DNA of 40,005 nucleotides from an uncultured Verrucomicrobia subdivision 3 bacterium (GTDB lineage Bacteria; Verrucomicrobiota; Verrucomicrobiia; Limisphaerales; UBA11358): NCBI GenBank assembly GCA_903870815.1, contig CAIQEI010000081.1, positions 1 to 40,005 of the forward strand, read 5' to 3'. Shown piece by piece: positions 1 to 8,752 of this stretch (position 1 is its first letter; each line of letters starts with the position of its first letter). The notes under the pieces were generated by a model. It saw only the letters and a program-made list of their open reading frames with translations, ran no database searches and was not told where the DNA came from. The position numbers and the translations under genes were made by a program.

Positions 1-1
1 T

Positions 2-1369
2 CTGGCGGGGTCGTACCAAGTGGTGGTGACCAACCTCTACGGCTCGGCGACGAGTGCGCCGGCCATCTTGAGCATCATCCCCGGGCCAAGCCTGGTGGGC
101 GAATGGCTGACGAATTCGATTGGTGGCCAGCCGAATCTGGCTGAACTCACCGGCACCCAGCCGCAACATGGCGGTTATGTGGTGGGCGCCGGATCGCTGG
201 TGCTGCAACCGGGCAATGCGCCTCCGAATTACGGCGGCGACTCGGTGTACTTTGACAGCACCGTAGCCGTGGCGATCAGCAATACGGTGAGCACGGACGC
301 GGGCTACGTGCCGACGTACGACAAATACCTGACCAATGCGATGACGGTGGCTTTCTGGGCGCAGTATGTGCCCCAACCCGGCGCATGGGTGTCGAAGAAC
401 GGGGTGACGGCCGGCTGGCAGTTCCAGCAGACCAATAGCGGTTCGCCCTACTCGCCGACGTTCACCCTGGTGGGGACGGGCAGCGGGGCGACCAATCTGG
501 CGGCCGTGGCGGTGTCGAACCCGCTGAACGATGGCAACTGGCATCATTACGCGGGCACGTGGGACGGTCCGTCGGGCATCCGCAAATTGTATTTGGACGG
601 CGTGCTGGCCACGAACCTGTCGGGTGACACGGGACCGGCGAGCGCGGCGAGCGCGTTCCGGCTGGTGCTGGGCGGGTTGGACACCACCGGCAATGACGCC
701 GGAATCGTCACTCCCTTCATCGGGGCGCTGTTCGACGTGCGCATCTACAATTACGCGCTGAACCAGGCGCAGGTGACTGGTTTGTATTCCAATATCACGG
801 TGGTGCCGAGCCTGAGCACGAATGCGTATCTGACGTCCTTGACGCTGAGTCCGTCGTCGGCCTCGGGTCTGACCACGACCTTTGCGTCCAGCACGCTGAG
901 CTATACGGCGACGAATGCCTATGGTGCCACCCCGACGGTGACGGTGGTGAATGCGGATCTGACGGCGACGAACAAGCTGATCTACAACAACACCACAAAC
1001 GGGCTGGCCTCGGGCGTGGCGAGTGCGCCGCTGACGTTGACCTTGGGCGCGCTGAACACGGTGAAAGTGCAGGTGACGGCGCAGGACAACGTGACCGTGC
1101 GGACGTACTCGGTGGACCTGACGGAACAACCGAGTCTGTCGCCCCGGCCGAAGCTGACGAACAGCGTGAGCGGCGGAGTGTTGAACCTGAACTGGGGCCC
1201 GCAATACCTGGGTTACCGGCTGTTCCTGCAGACGAACAACCTGAGCAAGGGTGTGAGCTCGGTCGCGTCGGATTGGGGTCCGGTGGCAGGCACGGCGTCG
1301 GTGACCTCGACGAACATCACGATCATCAAAACGAACCTGGATGAGTATTACCGCCTGATCTATCCGTAA
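2..1369 (+). CDS. C-terminal part of a secreted Ig/LamG/cadherin-like surface protein (5' truncated by window)
   Basis: The reading frame is open to the window edge; codons before the track's GTG read LAGSYQ, so the first visible residues (AGSYQVVVTNLYGSATS) are the last strands of an Ig-like domain and the true start lies outside. Next comes a LamG/concanavalin-like domain (about residues 30-265; landmarks WHHYAGTWDG, LYLDGVLA, FDVRIYNYAL). A cadherin-like beta-sandwich repeat follows (LTSLTLSPSSASGLTTTF... VRTYSVDLTE). The C-terminal module ends in LDEYYRLIYP. Such mosaics are typical of verrucomicrobial secreted proteins that bind glycans; no catalytic domain is visible in this part. A strong intrinsic terminator follows directly. 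Function beyond adhesion or carbohydrate binding cannot be assigned. Confidence 0.85.
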   Translation: MAGSYQVVVTNLYGSATSAPAILSIIPGPSLVGEWLTNSIGGQPNLAELTGTQPQHGGYVVGAGSLVLQPGNAPPNYGGDSVYFDSTVAVAISNTVSTDAGYVPTYDKYLTNAMTVAFWAQYVPQPGAWVSKNGVTAGWQFQQTNSGSPYSPTFTLVGTGSGATNLAAVAVSNPLNDGNWHHYAGTWDGPSGIRKLYLDGVLATNLSGDTGPASAASAFRLVLGGLDTTGNDAGIVTPFIGALFDVRIYNYALNQAQVTGLYSNITVVPSLSTNAYLTSLTLSPSSASGLTTTFASSTLSYTATNAYGATPTVTVVNADLTATNKLIYNNTTNGLASGVASAPLTLTLGALNTVKVQVTAQDNVTVRTYSVDLTEQPSLSPRPKLTNSVSGGVLNLNWGPQYLGYRLFLQTNNLSKGVSSVASDWGPVAGTASVTSTNITIIKTNLDEYYRLIYP

Positions 1370-1388
1370 GCGTTCGCAAGCAACTCTC

Positions 1389-1425
1389 AACCCCGGCCCG
1401 ACGCAAGTCCGGCCGGGGTTTTTTT
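1389..1425 (+). terminator. Rho-independent terminator after the LamG protein gene
   Basis: A perfect 10-bp stem (aaccccggcc / ggccggggtt) with a 12-nt loop is followed by a run of T, 20 bases after the stop codon. This is the clearest intrinsic terminator in the window. Confidence 0.9.
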
Positions 1426-1430
1426 CATTA

Positions 1431-1759
1431 CGGCCGCGCAGCAGAGCGCGGCTGTGCCCTACGGCCTCCGCCAGCGCGAAGCGTCAGGACCGCGGTCGCT
1501 TTTGCAACGCTTCAACAATTTAACGCTTCAACAATTCAACAATTCAACAATTCAACAATTCAACAATTCAACAATTCAACAATTCAACAATTCAACAAAG
1601 GTCTCAGTCTTCCACTTCTCCCTTGCCTTTCTTTCCGACTGCCCTTTAATAACCGGATGCGAATTGATGCCCCTGCAATCATTCAGCGCGAACCTCTTCA
1701 ATTCTTTCGGCATCATTTGCCTACCCCTCTTTTCAAACCTCAAACCAAAAGGAATAATC
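1431..1759. other. Intergenic repeat-rich region before the DUF350 gene
   Basis: No gene is visible here. It starts with a GC-rich hairpin (gccgcgc/gcgcggc, 1433-1452) and a ccctacggcc motif that recurs in the element near 19795. The octanucleotide array follows, then about 160 bp of unremarkable leader before the DUF350 start. The track ORF beginning at 1454 reads through the repeat array (FNNSTIQQFNNSTIQQ) and is judged an artefact upstream of the real start at 1760. Confidence 0.6.
1511..1598. repeat. Octanucleotide tandem repeat array (ttcaacaa)n
   Basis: Nine uninterrupted exact copies of the 8-mer ttcaacaa run from 1527 to 1598. They are preceded by one copy with a degenerate spacer (ttcaacaatttaacgc) from 1511. 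It is intergenic. The perfect copies imply recent slippage, so the copy number is likely variable between strains. The same word family (attcaacgat, ttgaatcg) is seen in the inverted element at 19766-19819. Confidence 0.95.
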
Positions 1760-2029
1760 ATGAGTGAAGTTGCACAAAATATGGGCTGGGCCGTGGTGTT
1801 CTCAACCTTGGGCGGCATCATCGGCATCGTCCTGGTCATGCTGGCTTCCCTGGTCCTGCCCCGGCTGATCGAACGCATGACGCCCAAAATCAACGAAGAA
1901 AAGGAGATTGCGCGCGGTAATGTGGCGGTGGCCCAATATTTTGGCCGGGTCGTCGGCGCCAGCATCATCGGCATCAGCATCGTGGTCGCCGCCGCTGTGC
2001 TGGGCGGAATCATTGCTGCTCTGCATTGA
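1760..2029 (+). CDS. DUF350 family small membrane protein
   Basis: The 89-residue protein starts at MSEVAQNMGW, chosen because an aaaagga ribosome-binding site sits 7 bases upstream; the longer track ORF runs through repeats. It has two hydrophobic segments (about residues 10-35, WAVVFSTLGGIIGIVLVMLASLVL, and 65-88, VGASIIGISIVVAAAVLGGIIAAL) separated by a polar stretch with the GNVAVAQYFGR motif that marks DUF350 (YjfL-type) proteins. It is an inner-membrane protein of unknown function. The Hint/Tim44 gene follows after 43 bases on the same strand, so the two are probably co-transcribed. Bacterial Tim44-like and DUF350 genes seem to me to be recurrent neighbours, but that is from memory and unchecked. 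Confidence 0.8.
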   Translation: MSEVAQNMGWAVVFSTLGGIIGIVLVMLASLVLPRLIERMTPKINEEKEIARGNVAVAQYFGRVVGASIIGISIVVAAAVLGGIIAALH

Positions 2030-2072
2030 ATTTTTCAACCGACCGAAACGGGAAATCTTACCCATCGCAGCC

Positions 2073-4346
2073 ATGAACCGATCCGGCACCCGGCGGTACA
2101 GATTACGCCTGAACCTGCGGCACCTGTTTGTTTTTTTTGCCGCCACCCTGTTCACCCTCAGCGCTTGGGCCCGCGGCGGTGGCGGCTGTCTTGAGGAAGG
2201 CACGCTCATCGCCACGCCGGACGGAGATATCCCGATTGAACAGCTTCAACCGGGCGACCCGATTTGGTCGGTCGTGGACGGTCAACTCCAGCGGGCCGCT
2301 GTCGAGGCTGTCAGCCAGGTTGATCCAGCCGGGTATGTGGAGATCGCCGTCGCGGGCCGCACGCTGCGGGCCACTGCCGAACATCCCCTGCAAATTGGCC
2401 CCGGCACATTTCGCATCGCGGCCGCCTTGCGCCCTGGCGATTTGCTCGCCATCTGGGACGGAGTCTCGCTCAAACCATTTCCCATTAACTCGGTTAGTCG
2501 CGTGCGTCCGGTTCGTCCCGCCTACAATTTGCTCGTACTCCCTGGGGGCACCTATGTGGCCAATGGTGTGGTGGTGCATAACAAAGGCTGTTTCCTGCCG
2601 GATACCCCGATATTGCGGGCCGACGGGACCCAGTCACCGATCAGCGAAATCAAGCCCGGCGATAACCTGGTGGCCTTTACCACCAGCGGCGACGTGGTTC
2701 AGACCACGGTGCGCAGGATCATCACCCATGAGGTGGACGAATATCTCATCGTGGTTACGGAGCAAACCACGCTGCGGGTCACGCGTGAGCATCCTTTCTA
2801 CGTTGGCGACGGAACGTTCAAAACCCTGGCGGCCCTGAAAGCTGGCGACGAAATTTATGGTTTGCTGGACGGTCGTTTGGAAGCGCAACGCATCCTCAGT
2901 TTCCAGACCGTTCATGCGCCGACGCGCGTTTATAATTTGCAGACCGATCATCCCAACACCTACTTTGCCAATGGCATTGCGGTTCACAACAAGGGCGGCG
3001 GCGGAGGTGGGGGCGGAGGCGGTTTCGGGGGTTTCGGGGGCGGATTTCATGGCGGCGGTACCGGCGGCGGCGGCGGCTCGGGAGACCCCACGGTTTTGTT
3101 GGTTTTTATCGGTGTCGCAGCGGTCTATATCTTGATCGCTTATTTCTTTCGGCGACCTCAGTCCGATGGCATCACCGCGGAGGATTTGGATTTTGTTTAT
3201 GCCCGATCTGCCATCGAGCCCAAGGCGGCCAAGACGCAAAAGCTGCTGGAGTTCCTGGCCCGGGTGGATCAGACGATGACTCCGGCCAAATTGGCCGAGC
3301 AGGCCAAATCCACCTTCATCAAACTCCAGGAATGCTGGCAGGCGCGCGAATACGGGCCGATGCAGCCTTTGCTCATGCCCGACCTTTACGCTGAACACTG
3401 CTCGCAACTCAGCGGTCTCATAGCCAATCATGAGATCAACATGATTGCCGATTTGCAGGTCGAGCAGGTGGACATCGTCAACGTCCGCTACCCGCAAAAA
3501 GAGGATGACCGTGAGTTTACGGCCCTCATCACGGCCAGTGCCCGCGACTATTACGTTGAGGATCGTACCCGGGAGTTTTTGCGGGGTGATGAATCGCCGG
3601 CCCGGTTCCAGGAGTTCTGGACCTTTCACCGCCAGGCGGGCGCGTGGCGGCTGCGCGAGATTGACCAATCCCGGGAGTCTGACGTCTTGAAGGAGGAGAA
3701 CTTTTTCGAGCAGTTCACGGCCCTGGGCTTGAATCAAGTTTATGGTGACACGGCCAATCAGGCCGGTCCGGCGGGACCGTGGCTGGATCAGGCCACCCTC
3801 GACAAAGCCACGAAGGTTGAGCGCCTGTTGAATTTCCTCGTCCAGACGGACAAGCTTTGGGATCGACCGGCGATGTTGGAACGTGCCCGGCAGGTGTTCC
3901 TGGACGTCACGCTCGCGCGGGAAAAAGGCGACCCCGGCTCCGTCCCGACTGCGGCATTATTCCCGGATGTCGCCGCCAGCCTGCAGGGAGAACTGGTCCG
4001 GCTGGGAACTCAGGGGACGAAGTTGGAATTCCGGAACTTGTGTGTGCGGAAGGTCGAGTTGATTCTGGTTCAAAATTATTCGGACAATTCCAAGGACGAA
4101 TACGTCGTCCGCATTAGCGCCCATGCCCAAAGAGCCGTCCGCCGGAATGGTCTGTTGATCAGCCAGGATGCCTACGTCACGCCCTATGTGGAATTCTGGA
4201 CCTTCGGACGTTTGGACAACATCTGGAAGTTGAAAGAAGTGGTGCCGGCGGCCCGCGGTAACGACCTGATCGCGGCGGAGAACGTGGATGAAGGCAGTTC
4301 GTCCGACCAGCTCCAATGGTTTTACAAGCAAACCCGGGCCATCTGA
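2073..4346 (+). CDS. Tim44-like membrane protein with two tandem Hint (intein-like) domains
   Basis: The 757-residue protein starts at MNRSGTRRYR, which gives a signal peptide (hydrophobic FVFFAATLFTLSAWA, cleavage likely after A33). Hint domain 1 runs Cys39-Asn170 (CLEEGTLIATPDG, block B TAEHP, end TYVANGVVVHN). Two residues (KG) later Hint domain 2 runs Cys173-Asn306 (CFLPDTPILRADG, block B TREHP, end TYFANGIAVHN). Both have the N-terminal Cys, TxxH and C-terminal His-Asn needed for intein-type chemistry, but the +1 residue is Lys, as in bacterial intein-like (BIL) domains rather than true inteins. A Gly-rich linker, one membrane segment (about 340-360, VLLVFIGVAAVYILIAYFF) and two Tim44-like domains (about 390-545 and 585-740) follow. 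The next gene begins 12 bases after the stop. Confidence 0.88.
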   Translation: MNRSGTRRYRLRLNLRHLFVFFAATLFTLSAWARGGGGCLEEGTLIATPDGDIPIEQLQPGDPIWSVVDGQLQRAAVEAVSQVDPAGYVEIAVAGRTLRATAEHPLQIGPGTFRIAAALRPGDLLAIWDGVSLKPFPINSVSRVRPVRPAYNLLVLPGGTYVANGVVVHNKGCFLPDTPILRADGTQSPISEIKPGDNLVAFTTSGDVVQTTVRRIITHEVDEYLIVVTEQTTLRVTREHPFYVGDGTFKTLAALKAGDEIYGLLDGRLEAQRILSFQTVHAPTRVYNLQTDHPNTYFANGIAVHNKGGGGGGGGGGFGGFGGGFHGGGTGGGGGSGDPTVLLVFIGVAAVYILIAYFFRRPQSDGITAEDLDFVYARSAIEPKAAKTQKLLEFLARVDQTMTPAKLAEQAKSTFIKLQECWQAREYGPMQPLLMPDLYAEHCSQLSGLIANHEINMIADLQVEQVDIVNVRYPQKEDDREFTALITASARDYYVEDRTREFLRGDESPARFQEFWTFHRQAGAWRLREIDQSRESDVLKEENFFEQFTALGLNQVYGDTANQAGPAGPWLDQATLDKATKVERLLNFLVQTDKLWDRPAMLERARQVFLDVTLAREKGDPGSVPTAALFPDVAASLQGELVRLGTQGTKLEFRNLCVRKVELILVQNYSDNSKDEYVVRISAHAQRAVRRNGLLISQDAYVTPYVEFWTFGRLDNIWKLKEVVPAARGNDLIAAENVDEGSSSDQLQWFYKQTRAI

Positions 4347-4358
4347 CCCGCTGAACTC

Positions 4359-4910
4359 ATGAATAATCCCCACGCCATCCCTCGGGAGACCGCGCACAAG
4401 CTGGCCCGGTACGCCTTGTTCAGCTTCCTGGTGACCTTCATCCTGGCCCGCGTGTTTGTGTTCCTGATCATGTCCAAGGCGGTGCCGAACATGTATTTCT
4501 TCATGCACGGGACGCATGTGCACCATTTGAATTATGGGATTTTTCTATTGTCCGTGGTCGGCGGTTACAGCGTCTTCCGCCGGCCCGTCGGCCGCAAGGC
4601 GGAGACCACGGCGCTGCTCTATGGCGTGGCGATGGGTCTGACTTTCGATGAATTTGGGATGTGGCTGCATCTGGGCGGCAGTTACTGGCAGCGGGCGAGC
4701 GTGGATGCGGTGATCGTGGTGACGGCCTTGTTTGGCCTGGTGGCGTTTGCGCGCACCCTGAGAAAGTTTGAGCAGCGGCACTTCTGGTCGTTTCTTTTCC
4801 TGATGATCGTGGTGCTGGGTTTTGGTCTCGTCATTTACCTGGCCGGCAGCCGGCTGGGTGGCCTCATGGGGCCGACCCTGCAGAATCTGGAATCCGCCTC
4901 GTCACCCTGA
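4359..4910 (+). CDS. Conserved integral membrane protein with HxHH motif, function unknown
   Basis: The 183-residue protein has about five hydrophobic segments (FSFLVTFILARVFVFLIM; LNYGIFLLSVVGGYSV; TALLYGVAMGLTF; AVIVVTALFGLVAF; FLFLMIVVLGFGLVIYLA). Polar residues are concentrated at membrane edges: HGTHVHHLNYG, DEFGMWLHLGG and YWQRASVDAV. Membrane proteins with a similar H-x-H-H...DEFxxWL pattern occur in other phyla (remembered from actinobacterial examples). The clustered His and acidic residues could bind a metal or form an active site, but no function is established. It is the third gene of the DUF350-Hint/Tim44 operon. Confidence 0.75.
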   Translation: MNNPHAIPRETAHKLARYALFSFLVTFILARVFVFLIMSKAVPNMYFFMHGTHVHHLNYGIFLLSVVGGYSVFRRPVGRKAETTALLYGVAMGLTFDEFGMWLHLGGSYWQRASVDAVIVVTALFGLVAFARTLRKFEQRHFWSFLFLMIVVLGFGLVIYLAGSRLGGLMGPTLQNLESASSP

Positions 4911-4983
4911 TCTCCCAGCGGCTTTCCGGCAAAAGCTTAACCCCCGTCCCTTTTCCCAGCCCCTCACCGCCATAGCCTAAAAG

Positions 4984-5067
4984 TGGTGCGCACGAGAGGA
5001 CTTGAACCTCCACGCCTTTCGGCACCAGATCCTAAGTCTGGCGTGTCTGCCATTCCACCACGCGCGC
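4984..5067 (-). tRNA. tRNA-Leu (anticodon UAG), CCA encoded
   Basis: On the minus strand the sequence folds as a class II tRNA. The acceptor stem GCGCGCG pairs with CGTGCGC (one G-U). The anticodon arm is CCAGA-CTTAGGA-TCTGG with anticodon TAG. There is a variable arm (TGCCGAAAGGCG), a T arm with GGTTCAAGTCC, discriminator A and an encoded CCA. It is 84 nt long, as expected for tRNA-Leu. Confidence 0.97.
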
Positions 5068-5423
5068 AACGTTTAACTAACAACCCCGGCGGCCAATTTG
5101 AAGTCGGTTTGACATTGGCTTTTCCGTTTGCAGGCTGTGTGCCACATCGACCTATCTAAACCCTGAAACTGCCAAGCGACCATAAAAGACCCACGCTTAT
5201 CAGCCTTAGTCCTACCAGAAGGTGCGGGACAACCGCAAGCATCCGATTTGGAATTAACGGCGGCGTAATGGAAATTCCTCGCTTTGCTTCCAATTGGACG
5301 ATCGTAGGAGTGTGATTACGGGCGTGGCAGGCAATGTCCTCTAGCAGCACCCGCCCCCGATGCTGGCGAAGATTTTCCAAAAACGATTCAAAAAATCGCG
5401 CAATCGCTCCGGCGAGCGGAAGC
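5068..5423. other. Intergenic region between tRNA-Leu and the kinase/pyrophosphorylase gene
   Basis: I see no convincing gene here. A 74-codon minus-strand ORF (5156-5380) has no recognisable motif. Close to 5390-5418, on the minus strand just past the stop of the kinase fusion, there is a weak hairpin (CGCTC-GCCG-GAGCG) with a T6 run nine bases later, which may be a terminator. The upstream promoter of the tRNA must lie at the left edge, but no clear -35/-10 pair is visible. Confidence 0.5.
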
Positions 5424-8400
5424 TCACGCCCAGGCGCAGAGTTGGTTTACGAAATTAGCCGAGCCGTCGCGCAACCAGCCGTCGAGCTGAGCCTGGTCCT
5501 TGAGCTGTTGTCCGCGCCGGCGCGGCACCACGGCGAAGCGCGTTTTCACTTCCGGCAAGGCGGTCATGTCCACCCACAACTTCTCAAACTGGCTTACGGG
5601 AAACACATCCTCCTGGCCGTGCCCCCAGCGCTTTTTTACGTCCTTAATGGTGATGTAGGTCGGCATCCGAGCGGCCATGGTGCGCACGGCGGCGGCGACC
5701 TTTTCCGGGTCGATCAATTCGCTGCGGCTCAATCCGAAAACGGCCAGCAGCCGGTCGATATTGATCCAGCAGGTGTTGGAATTGTAAAACCGGAGTTGGA
5801 ATTCATCCTCCTCGCGCGGCATGGCCAGGCCTTCCACCAGCCGCACCTGTCCGTTCACGCGGGCCAGGCCGCCGCCGCGATCTTCCAGCCGACGTGTGAT
5901 GACCTCGAAGGTGAGGCAGTCATCCTGGGCCAGATGCAGGCCGAATATTGCCGGGTCCGGGTCGGCACCGAGCGTGTCGATGTTGTGCAGCATCAGGTGC
6001 TGCAACTGCGGGCGTTCGGCGAGCAACTGCCCCAGCACGCCGTTGCGGAGCAGGTTTGGCACCTCAAACCAATGCCCGACGGGATGCAGACATTGCGCCG
6101 GAAGGTTGTCGGTGTAATCCCCGCCCTCGCCCGCGAAGCGCGCCCAGTTTATTAGCGCGGCGCGCAAGCTGGCACGGACTTTTTGCTGTTGTTCGTCGAG
6201 CCGTTGTTGCGGCATTTCCTCCCAGAGAAAACGCAGGTCGCGCAAGGTTGGGTTCATCCGCAGGCCGATGGAACGTCCCGGCGAAAGCAGCAGCGGGCCG
6301 GGGTAATGATAATTATCCTGTCGGCGCAAAAAGTTTTCGGTGGCCGCGTGTGTCAGGTAACTCGTGGTGAAAACGTGTGGCAGCGGCCGGCCGGCCAACT
6401 GACCGATGCGCCGGCTCTTGGCCAGGTGGGTTTCGATGAAGGTCCGGTGCGCGCCGGCGAATTTACAGAACGGATGCAGCGCCTTCACGACGCCCGCGCC
6501 CTGTGTCCAGCGGCTGCCCACCCCGGCGGCCAGCGTGACCACGGCGAGTTCGCCGCGCGCGATGGCGGCGAGACCGGCGGCATACAATTCGCTGGCCGGC
6601 GGCTCGGCGAATTGCACTACGTCCGCATCCTGCACGTCTTTGATGTCGGTGCTGGCCGGCAGACGGTTTTGCGCAAGTCCAATGCGCCCGTTTTTCAAGT
6701 CGTCGCGAATCTGTTCATGCTGCACCCGGTCGAAACCGTTTTGTTCCAGCATTTCCGCGAGGCTTTGCTGACGACCGCTCTCGATTTTGAGCCGCGGCAG
6801 CAAACGGTCGAACAGGGTCTGCATCATGCCGGACCATTCCGGTCGCGTGCGGCAGGCGGCATTGACCTTTTCCAGTTCGGCGCGTTGCGCCTGGGTCAAC
6901 GTTTGCGGGTCGGCGCGCAGCCACCGCGGCGCGTGGAGCGCGTAGTAGGCGCGCGGCAGCAGTGCGGCCTCGCCGCGCAGCAATTCCGCCGTGGTGCCGC
7001 GCTCATTGATTGCAAAATCATAAACCACCGGGTCCATCGCAAAGGGCAGGGCATGCTCCAGATCGCGCTTGGCCTGCGACATGATTTCCTGCAGGCGTTG
7101 TTGGGCCCGGGCTTTGTGTTTCGGCTCAAAGATAAAACCCATGCCGCCGCCGGCCATGCCGCCGAGCATCCAGAAACCCCAGAAGTCCGTGCCAAATTCC
7201 TTGCGCACGGAGGCGATGAGCGATTCGGTGAAGGCATTGCTGGCCCATGGAATGATGGTCTGGAGCGGCCCGCAAAAATTGCGCGTAGTCAGTTCACCCA
7301 CGGCCCGCACATCCCCGGCCCGCAGCGCCGCCACAATTTGTTCAATGAGGCCGATGGCCTGCTGGCGGCCGGTCCATTCGGCCGCGGAACGGAGCAGGTA
7401 TTTTTCCGTCACCATTTCGAGGATCGGTCCGACGTTCTGCGCCATGCCGCCGTGGACCAGCACGAGGCTTTGCTGCAACCGATCCCGCGTCTCGGCTGAA
7501 ACCTCGTTGCGACCTAAAATCTGGTGCGTCGGCATGAGGCGGCCGCGGCTGATGCCGAATTCGGGATCGCCCTCCGTCGCCGTCACGCCGCAAATAAGTT
7601 TCATGCCCGGCCATACGCCGCCGGAATCCTGCCAGCCGCCGCCCGAGCCGCCCAGCCATTCGCCGAGCAGCGCCCGCGCCAGCACCAGGCGCCGTTCCGC
7701 CTCGGCGAGTTCGCCGGTGAGCGCCCCGGCCTGATTGGTGGCCCGCATGCAGACGGAAATCAACGAGGCGAGCAAGTTGGTTGAGACGGCCAACCGCGAG
7801 CCTTTGGGGATGTCGTTGACGTGGCTGACCAGTTCCAGGCCGCGTCCCGGCCCGACGATCCGCGCGAGCAAATCAGCCAGCTCGAGTCCGGAACCCTCGA
7901 TGCCCGGCGGAACGATGCCGGCGGCGATCACCGCCGCTTTCAGCAAGCCCAGATAGTCGCGGGCGAAATCAAAAACCTCGCCGAGATTGTTGATGTCCGC
8001 CGTCGCGCCGAGATCCACGCTGGTCAGGCGCAAAACCGGTTCGTCAATCACGCGCAAGCACGCTTCCACCGGTGGCTTGGTCGACTGGTCGCGCCCGTGA
8101 ACGCCGAGGTCGATGGATACATTGAGCACCCGCGCGCCTTCCGGAAAATCCATGCCGAGGAAAAAAATGTCGCTCCAGCCCGAATGGCTCAAGTCCATCC
8201 GCACCGGCGTGAGTTCGCGCAGCACGGGATAGGTGCCGTCCTCGCCGCGTTGCAGCAGTTCGGGTCGCACGCGGAGCGGATGATCCGCCGGATGTCCCAT
8301 GCGGAACATCCATTGGTTGCCCCGCACGGAGCGGACGCTGCGCCGCACCTGGTCCGCGAGCGTTTGAAACCCGATGCGCTGATACACGGCGGCTAGCGCG

Positions 8401-8744
8401 CTCGAAAGCGCGTCGCTGGGACCGGATGTCTTTTGGACGTTGAGGAAATGTTCCAGCGCCTCCTCAAAACGGCGCTGCAGCAGATGTTCAAAACCCGGGA
8501 ATGGAATCATGCCGTCCGCGCCGGCGGGCAGCTTGGCGGGCAGATGAAATCGGTGAATGGCGTAAAGAAAAAACAACGCCCGGACGCGCTCATACAGATT
8601 TTCGCTGCGGCGGCGGAAGGTCTCCAGCTCCGCGCAGGCGGCGAGCAGTTCATTTGCCGAGGCGCCGGCGCAGCAGGCGTCCAGCGACTGGTTGCGGATT
8701 TTTGGATCCGGCGAGGTGATGATTTCGATGAGCGGGCTGGCCAT
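5424..8744 (-). CDS. Bifunctional GHMP-family sugar kinase / UDP-sugar pyrophosphorylase fusion
   Basis: The 1106-residue protein has a helical N-terminal region (1 to about 180) of unknown role. A GHMP kinase domain resembling L-fucokinase follows: [15 protein letters not shown] near 314, [16 protein letters not shown] near 365-380, and the third GHMP motif [12 protein letters not shown] near 528. The C-terminal part (about 725-1090) is a UDPGP-family nucleotidyltransferase: [10 protein letters not shown] nucleotide loop, [22 protein letters not shown] and [10 protein letters not shown] are all family landmarks. The likely role is to phosphorylate a free sugar at C1 and convert it to a nucleotide sugar (salvage). 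In Bacteroides FKP the order is the opposite, with the pyrophosphorylase first. The substrate is not predictable from sequence. It lies 8 bases downstream of a GalU-like gene, so the two are co-transcribed. Confidence 0.85.
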   Translation of the reverse strand: MASPLIEIITSPDPKIRNQSLDACCAGASANELLAACAELETFRRRSENLYERVRALFFLYAIHRFHLPAKLPAGADGMIPFPGFEHLLQRRFEEALEHFLNVQKTSGPSDALSSALAAVYQRIGFQTLADQVRRSVRSVRGNQWMFRMGHPADHPLRVRPELLQRGEDGTYPVLRELTPVRMDLSHSGWSDIFFLGMDFPEGARVLNVSIDLGVHGRDQSTKPPVEACLRVIDEPVLRLTSVDLGATADINNLGEVFDFARDYLGLLKAAVIAAGIVPPGIEGSGLELADLLARIVGPGRGLELVSHVNDIPKGSRLAVSTNLLASLISVCMRATNQAGALTGELAEAERRLVLARALLGEWLGGSGGGWQDSGGVWPGMKLICGVTATEGDPEFGISRGRLMPTHQILGRNEVSAETRDRLQQSLVLVHGGMAQNVGPILEMVTEKYLLRSAAEWTGRQQAIGLIEQIVAALRAGDVRAVGELTTRNFCGPLQTIIPWASNAFTESLIASVRKEFGTDFWGFWMLGGMAGGGMGFIFEPKHKARAQQRLQEIMSQAKRDLEHALPFAMDPVVYDFAINERGTTAELLRGEAALLPRAYYALHAPRWLRADPQTLTQAQRAELEKVNAACRTRPEWSGMMQTLFDRLLPRLKIESGRQQSLAEMLEQNGFDRVQHEQIRDDLKNGRIGLAQNRLPASTDIKDVQDADVVQFAEPPASELYAAGLAAIARGELAVVTLAAGVGSRWTQGAGVVKALHPFCKFAGAHRTFIETHLAKSRRIGQLAGRPLPHVFTTSYLTHAATENFLRRQDNYHYPGPLLLSPGRSIGLRMNPTLRDLRFLWEEMPQQRLDEQQQKVRASLRAALINWARFAGEGGDYTDNLPAQCLHPVGHWFEVPNLLRNGVLGQLLAERPQLQHLMLHNIDTLGADPDPAIFGLHLAQDDCLTFEVITRRLEDRGGGLARVNGQVRLVEGLAMPREEDEFQLRFYNSNTCWINIDRLLAVFGLSRSELIDPEKVAAAVRTMAARMPTYITIKDVKKRWGHGQEDVFPVSQFEKLWVDMTALPEVKTRFAVVPRRRGQQLKDQAQLDGWLRDGSANFVNQLCAWA

Positions 8745-8752
8745 GCGCGTGT

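Noticed and set aside
1511-1598. Possible CRISPR array
   Set aside because: The repeats are 8 bp and contiguous without spacers; no cas genes are present.
1454-1759. N-terminal extension of the DUF350 ORF
   Set aside because: It translates the octamer array and lacks homology; the ribosome-binding site and family length support the start at 1760.
5156-5380. 74-codon minus-strand ORF between tRNA-Leu and the kinase fusion
   Set aside because: It has no motif, no ribosome-binding site and no recognisable similarity; it could be a relic but cannot be supported.
6183-7499. 438-codon plus-strand ORF within the kinase/pyrophosphorylase gene
   Set aside because: It is antisense to clear GHMP and UDPGP motifs; its composition is rich in Arg, Gln and His as expected for a shadow frame.
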